Made by a program: the position numbers and the translations under genes
In this document: in pieces, positions 1 through 14,000 of the stretch
Layout: every line of letters begins with the position of its first letter
Numbering within the stretch: the stretch's first letter is position 1
Notes under the pieces: model-generated
What the model saw: the letters and a program-made list of their open reading frames with translations, nothing else
The model's database searches: none
Told to the model about the DNA's origin: nothing
NCBI GenBank assembly: GCA_013397695.1
Contig: VYZI01000121.1
Location: forward strand, 387,815 to 451,814
Source of the DNA: Centropus unirufus
Taxonomy: Eukaryota; Chordata; Aves; Cuculiformes; Centropidae
Length of the DNA stretch: 64,000 nucleotides
Direction: 5' to 3'

Positions 1-3000
1 TGGCTGGTATTCCACAGCCTTAGATCATTTGAGAAAGCTCTGTCAAGGTCAGTTACAGCCTTCTTTGGGAAGAGAAAGTTGAAGGATTCTGCCCTTGGAT
101 TTTTGTAGCCAGTGCTTGACCCAAGACATTATTTTACTTTGTAGACACTGGACGCTTAGCGAGGACTCATTTTGTAATGCCTGCTGTCACAAACCTGTTT
201 CAGGCTGATGCTTCTCCCTTGCTTGAAAGGGGGACAAAGTAGGCTTAGGCTCACAGCTTGCCAAGCTGTTTAGCTCTGCTGAGGCTGTAACCAAAGTATC
301 CAATGATGCTCAGGTGCAAATGCTCTATCAACTCGGGCTCCCGCCATTTATCACTCTTCACAACCACCCATGTCACTCTTCAAATTAATATTGTCATCCC
401 TTTCATTTTAGTAATAGGAAAATAAATAGTTGGTGATAAGTGATTTTCTCCTATTTAAAGAAAACACTTGCAGAGGCTGGGGGGTAGGGAAATGGCATCT
501 TTGTCACCCTGGCTGTTTCTGCTGCCTGGTACAAGCAAATAACTTTGCTAGATAACTGTGTTCTGTTCCTGGTGACTGCTAGCAGTGATATAGCAGGCCA
601 TAATCAAACTTGTCCCTCATCCTTAGTAGCTGAACACAAATGGGGCCCTTCCTGAGCTGCTGCTGGAAGAAGAAACACTGAAGATGCCTTGTAGCATCTC
701 TAAGCTGGTTTGGAAGGTTCATATTTTCATGTGCTTTAATATTGCCAAAATGGCATGAGAATCCTCAGCTGGGTCTTGGCTCTTCATCTTTCATATCTAC
801 AAGAGCACCATACCGTTCAAAGCAGAAAGACTTCTGGGTTCAAATAGGTACTTCTGCCTTAAAAACAAAGGGGGTTGTCCTAGTCAGAGCTGCCAACGGT
901 GCTGCATTCCACACAGGTCAAAAGCTAACAGGACTGCGTGGTGTACTGCAGCTTGTACTGTGAGGGAGTAGCATTAGTGGCCGCCTGCCAGGCAACTTGC
1001 ATTACTGGTCCTGGTACGTGCTATGACACAGCCTGTAATGCTGCCTGCAAAAGGGCAGCAAGCAATGGCCTCCTTAGGAAAAGGGGATAGGAATGTGGAA
1101 GGTCTTGCTGACAACTATGAATTGAGACAAATAAAGCAACTCCACTTTGTGCAAGTCTGAAGTTTTATTGTGAACTAGGAATTCACCTGGGTCTTTATTG
1201 GTCAGAAGTTATGGATGTCATAGCCTGGCTTGCTTTGCTGTAGAGCTGTGTAGCTTGTGGCATGCTCCAGACATAGTTTTGATTATTGCTGGTGCTTTAA
1301 AGTTCAAGCCCTCTTAAATGGGTTGCTAGAGAAAAGGTTTCTGTAACTGTGTGTGGCCTTCGTATTTGCACAGTAACCTTCGTATTGGCTCTGAGGGAGG
1401 GTTGTGACATCAAAAGGCAGTAAAAAGGGTGAGGGCTTATTGGTTTTGAGAAATTCACTTTTCTCTGCTGTTCTGCAGCAGACCTGACTGAAGCCACAAG
1501 TTCTCAGGCCTTGTGCATGCTCCTTTTAGAGGTGAAAGAATTGCTAAACCTCTTACTGGGGGTAGGGAGTGTTCTTGTAGACAACAGCCAGCATTCCCGA
1601 CTATGTCCTGGAATGTCTCCTCTCAAAATGCAGCAAGAACAAAAAATGCCTATCTCCTTTTTAGCTAAGTCAAATGATCACAAGTGGTTTCTAGACGTAA
1701 ATGAAGAACTGCAGATGCTACACCTTCATCATTATTCACACAAGCCTGTCTTTCCTTCTGCTCAACATTTCATGGTCCAGAAAGCAGCGCAGCAGCATCC
1801 TAGAAAGAAGGCAGAGTCATCCCAGCCCTTCATTCTTTATGGTCTGTTGAAGTGCTTCTATTAATAGCCAGGACAAGGGCTCCTGTCCCAGTCTCTTACT
1901 CTCTCATTAGCATGCTTTCAGCTTTTCACCAGCGCTTGCTGATGTGCTCGTTGGGGCTTGAAGGATTTGTTCCATGTCAGATGCAAGTAGAAACAAAAGA
2001 TAGGCCTTAAACTGAGAGAAGAGATCTTGCTAGCGTGATGGTGAAAAACAGCTGAAGGTGTCTTGGTGTCCCTGCCTTGCATTCTGCAGGGATAGGGTGG
2101 TTTTGCTAGAATAAAGCACTTATCCATGGTTTTCATGAGGAAAGAATGATCCTCTCTTCTGACCCTCAATTTTAGAGGCAATGGAGAGGCCTGCTGTTAG
2201 AGATCAGAGGAACAGAAATGGCAAAGTCCTGTTGTGAGGGTAAAAAAAGACTAAAGATGATCTGTAGCAGTTCCTGTGGTTTATCTTTCTGCTGGATGGG
2301 AACTATTAAATATTGACAGTGGTGCAGAAGCCTAAAAAGGCATTAACTCTGAGCACTTCAATGTGGTGTTCTTCATCCAAGGCTAAGAAAACTTTACCCA
2401 AAGGTGAATTGGTAAAATGTCTTTTTATAGCTAGCTGAGGAACCAGAGGAGGTCTGTTGGAGGAGCACTGCTAGTATTGCTGGTTCTGAAGTGAGTGTGT
2501 GGGCCAGCCTGCTGTGTAAGGGTGATCCAGTCTCATGTTGTACTTCCTGTGCGTCTGCTTTTGCTCAAAGCACTGGAATACTTTGGAAAAAAAATTTGGG
2601 TTGTAGGTGAGGCCTGCAGGAAACCTCATTTATAAGGTTCTGTTTAGGAACTGCAGGTCTGATGAAATGGCAGATCCCCTGTTTTCCCTCCTCAGGCGAT
2701 GCACACCTCCCACGCTGCCCTACGTACCAGGTCATGCATTTATTTGCAGAAAATGGCTAAAATAGATGGGTGGCTGAGATGAAAGCAGTGACTGCAATGT
2801 GGTGGGCTGGCTTTTATTTAGACTATACAGAAACATTTATCAGCTAAACTAGTCAGTTGCTCTATGGACCAGCTTTTTAGATCAGTTGTTACCTGAGTCG
2901 TTCTGCTCTGTAGCTGCCAAACGGAGGTGATGTGAGTTTAACTCTTCAGGAGTTCATAATTTGGATATATAAAGGCCCTGTGTAATACCTAATTCTACAA

Positions 3001-6000
3001 GCAGCCTCCTCAAAATTGTGATGAGCCACAGATGAAAGTTCTGCTCTTTGGGAATCCTATTCCCTTTGGAAGACTGTGATGAGAAAGCTTGCACGCCCTA
3101 CCATGAGAAGACAAAATACACTAAGCTGGTCTATTTTTTTCACTGCCTTGAATATCTTGTAATACCTTTTGGAAAGGAAGAGGCAGTTGAAACCTTTCTG
3201 CTGCCAGAAGGAATCAAATAGCTTCATGGACTTTAATGTTGATCTAGTTGGAAATGATCAGAAACTTTCCAGCACAGTAGAAAATTGAACTTGTGAGTAT
3301 AAAAATAGCTCAAAGATCATGCTGAAAAGGACCTTTCCCCTTATATTTGTTCCTGGAGCACTTTCCTCCCTTTGGTTAAGGTGTGTTTCTCTTTAATCAT
3401 TGCATCTATGTTGGCAGTGTGAATCCGGGCTAAAAGCTGACACCTTTGAGTGGCAAAAAATTGAAGGAATAATCCTGCAGGAATGGATAGAGGATGAAGA
3501 GCTTCCTACATTCTTAAAATTGTGTTTTGAACTATCCAGATGATCATTATAATGCATTATTCAGTCAGAAAGAAGTGCTTTACAAAAAAAAATGCACCAT
3601 TAAATCTATCTTCATTGTAAGTGCTTCTGTTGTTCCTTGTAAGTGATTACCTGTCACACAATCATAAATAATTTTTTTGTGGGATTAAGACTTGCTCTAA
3701 TTAAGAACTGTATGAGACTAAAGCTTGCTGTACTTGATGGAGCACTAGGGCTTTCAGTCATGCTGTGTTTACCGTGTCAAAAATGTGGTTGACAACATCA
3801 AACAGTGTGATTTAATAATGGTGGAGCCTGCAAAATTGTGTGTGCTAGAGAGCCCAGTCACTGCATGGGCAGGGCTGATGGGTAGAGAGCAGGGAAGAGC
3901 CCAGAACCTGATTGGAATGACAGGAGAAAGTATTTTTAACACTGCCTTGATGTTTCTCCTTGCCCTTGTGGAAAGGAAAGATTAAGAAGTGGACCAAGAA
4001 ATGGTTTTGTTGTTGAAGTGAAACAGCTGTGGAAACCTGAGGGGAAAACATGTTCTTTGCTTCCCTGCTCCTGAAAAGCAAAAGGACCCTATTTCTGCAG
4101 ATGCACAAAGGAGACCACTTTTGGGGTCAAAAGGAAACTGTAAAATTTTTGGTTGGATTTCGTTTTGAAAGCTGACCAAAAGATTATTGAGCATTGGCAC
4201 CAAGCTGGTTGGAAAACTTATGTGAAATGAGAAGTGCCAGGCAATAGAACTTGGAAGATGTTTATCCTTAAAGTGAGATGGGCATAGATGTGCTTGGTGG
4301 GTTCTGCGCCGAGTTGCGCTTCTGAGCGGTGACTCAATTCTTAAGGCTTCATTCCACTTCATTTTAAAGCACTATCATGAACCTGATGATTTTTCTACTC
4401 TCAATTATGTCCTTAAGTTCCTTTCCTAGGTTAAAAAGCAGCTCAAAAATTGCAACTTTCAGGCAGCAGAGGATTTGCTCTGTCTTGAGTGTCCCAGCTA
4501 GGCTAACACACTCCGTGGTTTATGTAGGCTTATGTAAGAATTCTGTACAATGCAGCTGCTGCAAGAACTTGGAGCTCTCCCTAGGACTATTGCTTCTTGA
4601 GCTGGTAAAGTAATAATGTCTTTAAAGGCAGTAGCTGTCAACAAGTAAGCAGATAGTAGCAAAACAGGTCACTGTAGGAGAGGGACTCTATTGCTCATGC
4701 TCAGGATGAGCGGATGCTGATGTGAAGGTGGTTTTCACTCTTCTGGCCTCATTGCTCATTGTCCAGCTGTTGCACTTAAGAAATGGAAAAGACAACTCAT
4801 TTTATTGCTGAGCTTTTCTGTTTGCACTTGAAAGTGAAACAGCTGGGAGGAAGCTCACTCTCAACTTTTTCCATGATGTTTCTATAGCAACTCTCAGCTC
4901 TCCAGCAGGTTCTCCAAAGGGCACAAGCTGTGGCTGCTGCTGAGTCGCTGCTGAGTCACTGCTGTGTTCACACACTTCTGAACCTTAGCACTGGCCACCA
5001 GCAGATCCCTCAAATGGTTTCCTAGGTGGATCTGCTTTCCTTGCTGTGGACAGTAATAGGGATGTTGGCAATGCTAGGCAGGGCTTTCTGCACCTCTTGC
5101 TGCTGTTGGAGTACGTGGTGACACCTTGGGGCTGTTGGTCCATGTCTGGGGTATTTTCTTACTAATGGAAGTTTTCCATATCTGCAGAACTCCATGGAGG
5201 CTTGATGTGTTGAAAAAGTTCTCTTTATGAATCAGGACTTAAATTAAGGTGTTACTTCATGTCCTAAAAAATAAGACACTTCCTAGCTAGTCAATTGTAA
5301 GTTGACTGACAGTTTCTCTGCTGTGCTAAAAGGGTTAAATGCTTTCCCGAGTACCTGTAGCCTTATTTTGTTCTCAAGTGTCAAAACCGGTGACTGATAC
5401 CTGGGATTTCCCTTGGTGTGCAACAAATCTTTTCCCCTTTGATCCACTGAACTGCTTTGAGTGCGTTAGCTTTCTGCTGCTACAGTTGATTATGTTGTTG
5501 TTGTTGCCTGAGCATGGGTTTATGGGGTGATATAGATGTTGGTTCTGAAATATTTGGAGAGATTTTCCTGCACAAAATTACCTTTTGTGATGTTTGGCTG
5601 CTGTATGGAACTGCTCAGTTTGTCACATATGAGCTTGAACATGGGGCAGGCAGATCGATGGAAAAACAATGCTTGAGCAGAATGAAAGCCTGGTGCTGTC
5701 ATTGGTACAAGCCAATACATTCAATTTTTTACTTCCAAATAGCATTTTCACTTCTGCTGGGGCTGCCTATGTACAGCAATGCCGGACCAGATCCTAAAGG
5801 CACTTCCAGATCTGCCTTCAGATTACATTAAACACAACTAAAATGCACCAGCAAGAATTGTTGTGTGTCATAGACTGATAGAATCTTTTCTGTAGGGACA
5901 GGTGTGTATATGGGAATGTGCCATCCAGGAGGATCCATTTTTATGGATGAATTGAAAGTGGGGGGTAGGGGAGAAGAAAGTGAAACTATGTGTTTTCTCA

Positions 6001-6038
6001 CTAGCACTGAAGTAAATTTAGGGAGAAGTTTTACAGCT
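1..6038. other. non-coding, no gene seen
   Basis: I see no gene here. Open frames on both strands are short (126 codons or fewer), overlap each other on opposite strands, and show no domain-like composition. An AATAAA-like motif near 1,129 is followed by T/G-rich sequence, but no coding region lies upstream to which it could belong. The block may be intergenic or part of an intron of a gene outside the window. Confidence 0.6.
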
Positions 6039-6084
6039 GGATTTGATGATTTTGAAGGTCTTTTCCAACCTAAATAATTCTGTG
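6039..6084 (+). repeat. CR1 LINE 3'-end fragment
   Basis: About 45 bases match the 3' end of avian CR1 in sense orientation. They include a 'gatgattttgaaggtc' stretch followed by 'ttttccaacc' and a degraded 'aataattctgtg' end. Only the extreme 3' tail is present, as is usual for 5'-truncated CR1 insertions. Confidence 0.7.
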
Positions 6085-8688
6085 CTTGAGGTGTAGAGCA
6101 CCGTTCAACACCTTCATTTTAATGGCTATGGTTAGTCTTGTTAGTTTTTTCAGCATGTCTGAGAGTGCCCCCGCTCCCTTGCTAGAACATCCCCCAGTTC
6201 AACGTTGTGTTACTGTTTGGGTACTGGCTGGAAAAGGTGCAAAGCTTGTCAGCTACTGAATAGGAAAGCCCAGATTATCTGTAGAGGTTTGCCAATGACT
6301 TTCGCAGATGCAGCTGAATGTTTTATTTGTAGCAATCCCCACTTGACAGAGTTGCCATGATTTCCCTAAGAGGCTACTGAGCACTTTGAGATACGGGGGA
6401 GATGAACAGAAGCTGCAATGAGAGAAAATGAAGGCAGGGTGTCTTGTTACTTCATGAAGGAGTGTGGCATTTGTCCAGGCAACCCCAAGAGGTCTGTAGT
6501 AATTCATTCAAGCCTGTGTCTTTTATCTGGTTGAAGTGCCGGAGGGCAGTTTGATCAGAATAAGGTTTCTTTCCCCCTGAAGAGCATCAGAGCATTCCAG
6601 TCTGTCATTTTTGTCTGTAAGGACACATAAACATTGCACGTGCTGGTCTGGTGCTGAACAAGAGCAGAGTTGCCTGGTGAGCGATGAATCTGACAACAAA
6701 AATAAGGAATGGTGATAACATATGTTGCAGGAGTGCCAAGTGTCTGTAAGCAGTCTGTATAAACACTGTATGCTGGAATAATTTTCCCCATTGATGCCAG
6801 GGTGGAATGTGGAAGCTGTTTCTGTAAGAAAAGTGCTGTAGAGCTTATGACAATGATTTATACTCTTACACTCTTTGAAGCAATCACGCTGGACTAAATG
6901 CTTTTGGTGAAGTGGTTGAGTTACACTGAGGTGGTAGGGCTATGGAGTGGGGGTTGTAGAGGTTGGAATGCTCCTGCGATGATGCTTATAGAAAAGCTGT
7001 ATGGACTTGAAAAGATTGAATTCAGTTATTTCAAAATGGGGAAAATTAGTTATGGAATTGGGTAGAAATGCAAGTTTCCTGATTTCAGTGAGAGAGCTTT
7101 AAAATGGATCCCAATTTCTATTAAAGGATATGGCCTTATAGCAGTCAGCGTGCACTCTAGTTAATTCCATATTGGCTTCTTCTAGGAAGCTTTCCTCAAA
7201 GGCTTAAGGTGGTATCATTAGAGGTCTCATGTAGCGTCTGTATGGAATTGCAGTGAAGAGAGTCTTTTGGACAAGTGCTTAAAAGCTGGAAGCTGAGGCT
7301 TTTCAGCAGCTAATGGAAAACGCTGAGTGCGTGGCCCAGGATATGAATGTATCTTGCATGAGTCACACACTTGGTAGGACCAGTGCTAATAAATAAGGAC
7401 TCATATTTCTTGATTGAGAGCTGAAGGAGTTTTACAGCTGCTGGGGATTGGACTGGAGAATGGGTTTGTGATTTCTGTGAACTTGGAGGCTACCTCAGAG
7501 GCTGCTGAGCAGCCTTTTTTCTCCTCTCTGTGAAGAAAGAATCAATTATCAGTGGGAGCCGGGAGGCAGCTTCTGTACCTTATGCATAGCTGCAGTCTGT
7601 AGGAATTGCTTCATCAAGTTCTTCCCTATGGTGAAATCTCCCTCCTGTTTTCCCCTGCTGAGGGCTGGGCAGAGGAACATTTGGGTTGTGACTGTGAATA
7701 CAAAGTTCCCAGTTCTTAGTGGAGCCTCTTGCCTTTAGTGCCCTCCTGCAGGGGAAAATATAACCTTTTTTAAAGTTATAATAATTCTTGGTTATAAGAT
7801 TCTCCTTTTGAATGTCCTTCTACTCATGCTGTTCTTACCCTTAACCAATAATGGCTAAAACAAGAAGTCTGGAGAAATTTCTCAGTGTCTTGTGTTTGGT
7901 ATGGGCCTTTCTTCAAAACCTCATTGTGGGTAGCCTCTGAAATATAGGGGATTTAGGATTGCTGTCTTTCTAGGTGATATTGGAAGGGCTCCCATTCTGC
8001 ATTAAAGGATTTTTGTCAACAGGATCAGCCTAATCTTTTGTCACATCTCACCTCAAAGCCTTCCTAAGAGATTCTCATTAAATGCTTCTGTAGATACTTC
8101 TCACTGGAATGCAATTCTTGATGACCCCTGCTGATAAATTTGTAAAAAAAAAAAGATACTGACATGGAGTTTATTCCTGCAGAGTTCCACAAGACTCCCA
8201 CTGATCCAACCAGGATTGTCCCTTGACTTCATTGTGCAGTACACGTTCCCCCTTCGCATGGGTGTGAGACGAGCGAGTGTGGAGCAGCAGGGAACTGGCT
8301 GTTAAACCTGCGCAGGGAAAGGCTATGTGTGTTGGTTTTGTATAAGCAGGACTCTCACACAGAGGGAAGACTGTCCTTCTCCTTTTGCTGCCTTTAAGAA
8401 AGCTCGGTACTGGCAGGGCCCATTAATTTTTAATTTAGACTTCCCTATGCTGCGCTGCTGTTGTGTTTTATGAGGGCATTATGCTGGTAGGAGGGCCTGT
8501 AAAACAGGATTCTAAAGTTTGCAAGAGGCACAGTCATTACACGTAACACACGTGCTAGTGTAGAAATGAGAGGGTATTTATAGTACAGGTAATATTAATT
8601 GTTGTTGTTTTATTGTGAAGTTGTCCTTGTAGGTCAACTGAGAAGTGAGACACAATGGAAGCCAAAAATCCCCAGGCATTAATTGAAA

Positions 8689-8709
8689 TGTTAATATTTC
8701 ATATTAACA
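8689..8709. repeat. short inverted repeat (9-base arms)
   Basis: The arms TGTTAATAT (8,689-8,697) and ATATTAACA (8,701-8,709) are perfect complements around a 3-base loop 'ttc'. The sequence is AT-rich, so chance occurrence is quite possible. It is recorded because it sits inside the AT-rich candidate element at 8,420-8,760. Confidence 0.6.
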
Positions 8710-8933
8710 AGTGCTTAATTTCTGCCGCTGGTTTTGCTTGGAATGGTTTCCTGCATTGCACTGTTGATAGGACTTTATAGATTATTGTGAGGAAGGCTAT
8801 CATTCAGAGCCACTACCACAGAAGCCCTGGTGCTTTATTGAAGTCGGAGCTCTCTTAAAATAAAGAATCTACTAGAAAGTAACATTTTTTAACAGGATGG
8901 CTGTTAATCCATCAGGTTATCCTGGGCTTTTGC

Positions 8934-8987
8934 GGTTACATGGGAGAAGATGCTGGCTTGTGTGTGGTTACATAGGAGAAGATGCTG
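8934..8987 (+). repeat. two-copy direct repeat, 22-base unit at 32-base spacing
   Basis: The unit 'ggttacatgggagaagatg' continued by 'ctg' (8,934-8,955) recurs at 8,966-8,987 with one mismatch (g to a at the eighth/ninth position region). The copies begin 32 bases apart. This looks like a small local tandem duplication and no function is implied. Confidence 0.8.
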
Positions 8988-10880
8988 AAAGGTGCTTTCC
9001 CTGCTCTGGACTCTTTGCTGTGTGTTATCAGGGATTTTGAGGAGGCAGGGGAAATAAGTTCCGGCTTCTGTGCTTTAAGACCAAAAAGAAATTCTGGGCT
9101 GTAAATCCTTAATTGGACTAAGTAGGGAGCCCAGAGTTTCAGGCCTGCCTGTGGCTTAAAACATGCTGGGCTATGTGATGCAATGAAATGGATTTGGGTT
9201 TTAAGTGTGACTGGGCTATGAGAAGGGCTTATTTTCTCTGCCTCAACGTGAGAAAATTTTTGTGTGTATGAAAGGAGCATTGGAAACGCTTTAGAACTGG
9301 GTTACATTTTTGTAGCCAGACTAAAAGAACAAGTAACATAATGGGTGGCAAGACTGGGTCTGCTCAGAGCACTACCTGAAGAGCTCAGCTTAAGAACCTG
9401 TCACAGCTGATTTGCTCTTGTTCTTGAAAAGGTTGCTGCCAGACAGGGTGGCTGATTTGGAAGGATCCTGAAAACTGCAGCATCTTAAATCCCCAAGGCT
9501 TCCCCTCCCTCCAAAAACCAACTAAGATAATGAAAAGTTGATGAAGCACAGGAGGAAGTCTGTAGTCAGCAGCCAGCAGTGGTGGTGAATCAGATTTTCA
9601 CAGCTCACTAACCCCGTAAGTGTTTAATAAATCCAAGAGATCCATTCCAAGGATAAGGTGGCCCTGGTATCTAACCAGACAGACTCTACCTGCTGTCATC
9701 TTTCTTAAAACTGACCCTGCACAGCAGGACCAATTACCCAGCTAACAGAGTGGAGACAAGCATCTCCTTTTTGTGCCTCCTGTCAGCTGAGCTGAAGGTA
9801 TTGTGGTTACCATGGCAATATCGCTTCAGACGAGGGCAGCAGGAGCAGTTGTGATTAAGTGACTGAGGACTGGGTATGTAGGATTTTCTCCTCCTTTTTG
9901 TATAGATTTTCTTGGTTAATCATGTGACCTTGCATCGACAGATTGAGGAACAGGCTTTTCTGGGCTGTCTCTGATGCTGTGTCTGTTTGCTTGTGGTAAA
10001 TTGGCAAGCTGAAAATATAGTAGATCCTAAAGGCGCATTGGTAAATGAGTTGCTGTGACAGATGAGATTGCTGTGCATAAATACCTGAAGCAAAAAAAAA
10101 CCCCTCTTGCAGGTTGTGGTGTGAGTGTCTCGGGCTTCCCTATAAGCTTGTGTTCTAAGCTGTTGTACCACCTCCATGCAGGTGATGCTGTTATAGGCTC
10201 CAGTGTAAGAATTCAAGGATCTTGCTCCTCCCTCTGCTCCTTAAGCAATAGCTGCTGGCTGCAAAGTTGGAAACATAAACAAATGAAGAGTTATGAAGCT
10301 GAGTCCCTTGCCAGGAAAGGGTAACAGGAGAGCTGATATCATTGATGTCCTAATCAGCCAGCTGGTGGCAGGAGGCCCAGTTGGCATCACAGAAGTGATC
10401 TTGAGGATGAGCTGCTTGTTTTTCCAGCTGCAAGACTCCCTAGGGAGTGTGTGTGTGCATGCTTTATCTTTGAAGAAGGTGGCTGCTTGGCCCTCTGGTT
10501 ACCAGTACTTGAAGTTCTGATTCCTGCCTCACCTTGGTAATAGATATTGGACTAAAAAGCAGGTCTAGAGTTCTTGTTATGACAGCCTATATACATGTGA
10601 CTATGAAAAATCTGTAACCCTCTCTTTTCGTCCAGGTGATTTGCATATATGAACAATTCAACAAAGTTTGAGATAAATGGATACAACTTAGAAGTGAGGC
10701 CTTGGTGCAAGAAGTTCAGGAGGGGTGGCCAACCTCCTTTATTGATGCTAATTTGTTCAGGATTCTTGAGAAAAGTCCTTCCAGCATCTTGCCTTCGTTT
10801 GTTTATTCAACATGAAAAATACCAACTGACCTTGAATATCTTAAGGCTTTGTAATATGTCCCAATGAGAGAATGTCTGTA

Positions 10881-11090
10881 TTGGAAGGGAGCTACAATGA
10901 TCAACAAGTCCAACTCGTGTTCCTGCACAGGACACCCCAACATTCACACCATGGGGCTGAGGGCATTGGCCAAAGGCTGCTGGAATATTGTCAGGCTTGG
11001 AGCTGTGACTGGTTCCCTGGAAGCCTTCTCCTAATGTCCAACCTAACCCTCCCCTGGCATCTTTGTGCCATTCCTTGGGATCCTACAAGC
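10881..11090 (-). repeat. CR1 LINE fragment, antisense, with internal deletion
   Basis: The + strand reads as the reverse complement of avian CR1. It shows 'ttggaagggagctacaatga', a 'ctgcacaggacaccccaac' region, a 'gtcaggcttggagctgtgac' region and a 'ctaatgtccaacctaaccct' region. The part expected between 'ccctgg' and 'cttctcctaat' (the usual 'cctgttccagtgcccaacca' stretch) is missing, so this copy carries an internal deletion. Confidence 0.85.
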
Positions 11091-14000
11091 TAGGAAGGTT
11101 TAAAAGTAGGTTGTTTTTTTCTTATTGTCCCGAGGTTACACATAACCAGATTGTCCTAGAGCAAGACTTTTTTCTTTTCCTCTGCAGAATGAGCATATTT
11201 TCTGCAGGTGTCTGCTTTATCAGACCAGTGACTGACCATCTCTGTTCAAGCCTTTATTTCCTTCGGCACAGTTGCCTATCGGGACAAAGTTACCTGAACT
11301 CCGGGGTTCTGGCCAAGCTCCAGCTGAATTCTGAGAACAGGCTCCAGTTCTGTAGGGATTCATCCAAAGTGATTAACTTTTTCTGTGGGAAACGGCTTTT
11401 ATGCCCTTCAGTGATGTGAAATGTGGCTCAGTGTAGCTGCATGAGGACATGCACCCTGAATGACAGCAGGCAAGATCCTCATTTGCATACTGAAGGCAAA
11501 AGCCTTTACACAGTGCAGATAATGCACATTGTAAAACAGTTGCAATAACATTCACTGCAGCCATGAAAACAATTTTACAGCAGATTAAACACACTTAGAA
11601 AAAGGGAAAAGATGAGCAAGAAAGCAATACTGACACTAAATTAGGGTTTAGTCAGCAGCAGAAAGAGCATAAGAGGAAATGTTCCAACTGTCCTACTGCT
11701 TAGTTTTTTCCCAGGCCAGCTCAGTTCTTTAATCTATTTTACTGGGCTACTGTTTGAATTGAGAAGCTTTACTGCTTTCTAAGAGCACTCTTATTAGTAA
11801 AAAACACTAGAACTGAGATGAGCATTAACTTTAATAGTGCTTAGAGGGCAAGTCAGTCGTTCTTTTCTTGGACAAATAAAACTAATCTGCTTAACAACTT
11901 TTTTTCTGTCATGTCAAAAAACCTGTGAGTGCTTGAAAGTGTTGGAATGTTAAGATATGCTGTGGGCTTACTTAGTCTGTCACAGGTGTCCAGTGATGTA
12001 TTTGGGGTGTGTTATCAAGGATGTCTTATTCCTGTGTGTGGTCTGGAATGTCCCTGTTGGGCCAAATGCCATTTGTGTCAGTGTGGAAGAGCAGTTCCTG
12101 CAAATGTTGGGTTTGATCCAGATGTAGTCTTGAACAACTACAGGAACAAGTGCCCTGTGCTCAAAGGGGATCATAAACCACAAATTCTGGCACCTCGGAT
12201 GTGGCACCAAATGCTGTTTTCCCCTCTAGTGACTGAACTACATAGAAAACGGGATTATAATGCAGTGGAAGAACTGCTTTGGTGATGGAGGCCTGTGCTT
12301 TGAAAGCTTTGACCAAGTCCTCTCTGATTAAACTTGGGAAGTCAAGGCCATTTACTCTAGCTGCTTGACTGTGTCTTTAGAATTTCCATTAATGAGCGGC
12401 TGCTTCTCGACTTTTCAGTGTGTGTTGGTTGATTGTGCAGGATTATCTTTCCGCAGTGCACAGACACCTGCTAAAAAGGGAGTAATCTTATTAGAACCGA
12501 AACCTCATCTGATCGTTAAACATGGTGTGCTTACAACCAGCCTGTCAGCTCTGCTTAATTCAGCATGTAGGTCTCTGTCAGAACTTCTATTGATTCATTG
12601 GGAACGCTTGGCATCTTTGTAGATATTAATCTTGTGCGTCTGACAGGCTGCTGGCTTATTCCAGAAGTGGAGTTGGTCATAAATGCTACAGGCTGTGGTG
12701 TCTTATTGACTTTGTGTAGAAGTCCTGACTTCCTGTGAGCCTTCCTGTGTGTATGGGTGCTGCTGCAGTGTTCTACAACAGCCAGCGTGCAACTGTTTCC
12801 CCTGAGCAGGGTTAGGACAGCTCTGCTGTGTTTTAGACTTAGTGATGGCGAATGGAGATATTTCTTTGGCTTTTTTTTGTACCATAAGCAGGTAACTCTG
12901 GGGAACAAGGGTCTGGATTTTGTGTTGCAGTGGTCTGGTTGTGCTGTGCTACAGCAAACAGGGAATTCTGCACATTTGTATAACTCTCTCAACTGACATG
13001 CTTTGTGTGAAATAGGGTAAATACGGGATATCTGTGGAGGAAAGTCTTCCAGAGGTGAAAGCAGCCAGCATGTCAGACAGAGCTTGTAAGGCAGGGGGTA
13101 CCTCAGTTGAAGTTGCCCCTTGGTGTTGAGTGAGTATCTCCAGTAGGGATTCAGCTCACTCAAAGCATGTGATTGGTGTAATGAATTTTGCTGGTGTGAA
13201 ATATTTGAGTTAACAATCTCCTTTTAATCATACTGATAACCCTCAGCGATTGCTTCAAACTGGGGATGCACCTCTACCCATTTTCCTAATCAATTCATTT
13301 AACTGATTACAGCAGCTGCTCTGGTTTGTCCAAAGGAAATTTGTACCCCCTTTTTTTCTGTTAGAGATGAACTGTTTCTGTGGCTCTTGGGCCTTTCATG
13401 CCTGTTCAGAGAACTTTGTGCCCTGCTGCTGGATGGCACAGCTTTTTGGAAGGCATTTTTGGTATGGGTTCGATATACATCAGTGCTGCTAAAAACCTTC
13501 AAAGTGAGGCTGGGAGACCTTAGTTTGGAAATGTGCTTCTGTGTGGAATGAATGGCAAAGGACAGAAGGGAAAAGCACCTCTGAGATACAATGATCCTCA
13601 CAGCTTTTAAGGGTAGAGAGAATGTAATCCTTGGTGTAAACTCATTGGCACAGGGCACAACCATCATTGTCAGCCAGCAGGTGTGCTCTTCTGTAGCAAA
13701 ACTGCCTGGCTCTTTATATTTGCTCGCATGTATTTGCAGATGACTGTGATGGAGTATTGCAAAAGTTCAAAATCTTTGGATGAGAGGAGGTTAACTGAAA
13801 GTCAAGGAGTTGATTCTATCGGGATCTTCTGGGATTTTCTACTCTGGCAGACTCATTACTTTAAGAAATGCTAACTGATTGTATCTGAAGAGGTGAGGGG
13901 AAGAGTCATTTAGATCATGTCCATTACATGTCAGCAAATAATGCTGTGTCTGCCTGTGAGGACTGAAATGACTGCAGCTGACATGTGGTCGTATCTCTCC

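Larger units (their letters stand above)
6085..10880. other. non-coding, no gene seen
   Basis: No gene is supported. The block holds a two-copy imperfect direct repeat at 8,934-8,987 and a small hairpin at 8,689-8,709. Around 8,420-8,760 is an AT-rich stretch with several TTAAT/ATTAA cores that looks like a conserved non-coding element, although conservation cannot be judged from a single sequence. Open frames (up to 114 codons) look random. Confidence 0.55.

Noticed and set aside
1100..1180. AATAAA motif with downstream T/G-rich sequence as the end of a gene
   Set aside because: No coding exon upstream supports it, and AATAAA occurs often by chance in AT-rich DNA.
5860..5885. Possible CR1 start ('catagactgatagaatc')
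   Set aside because: It is too short and has no following CR1 sequence.
11929..12285. Cysteine-containing open frame of 118 codons on the + strand
   Set aside because: The cysteines do not follow the C-P-x-G-(Y/F)-x-C spacing, and no flanking exon of compatible phase was found.
12555..13163. Minus-strand open frame of 202 codons, the longest in the left part
   Set aside because: It has no recognisable domain, signal, or repeat and no splice context. One such frame in 64 kb on six frames is expected by chance.
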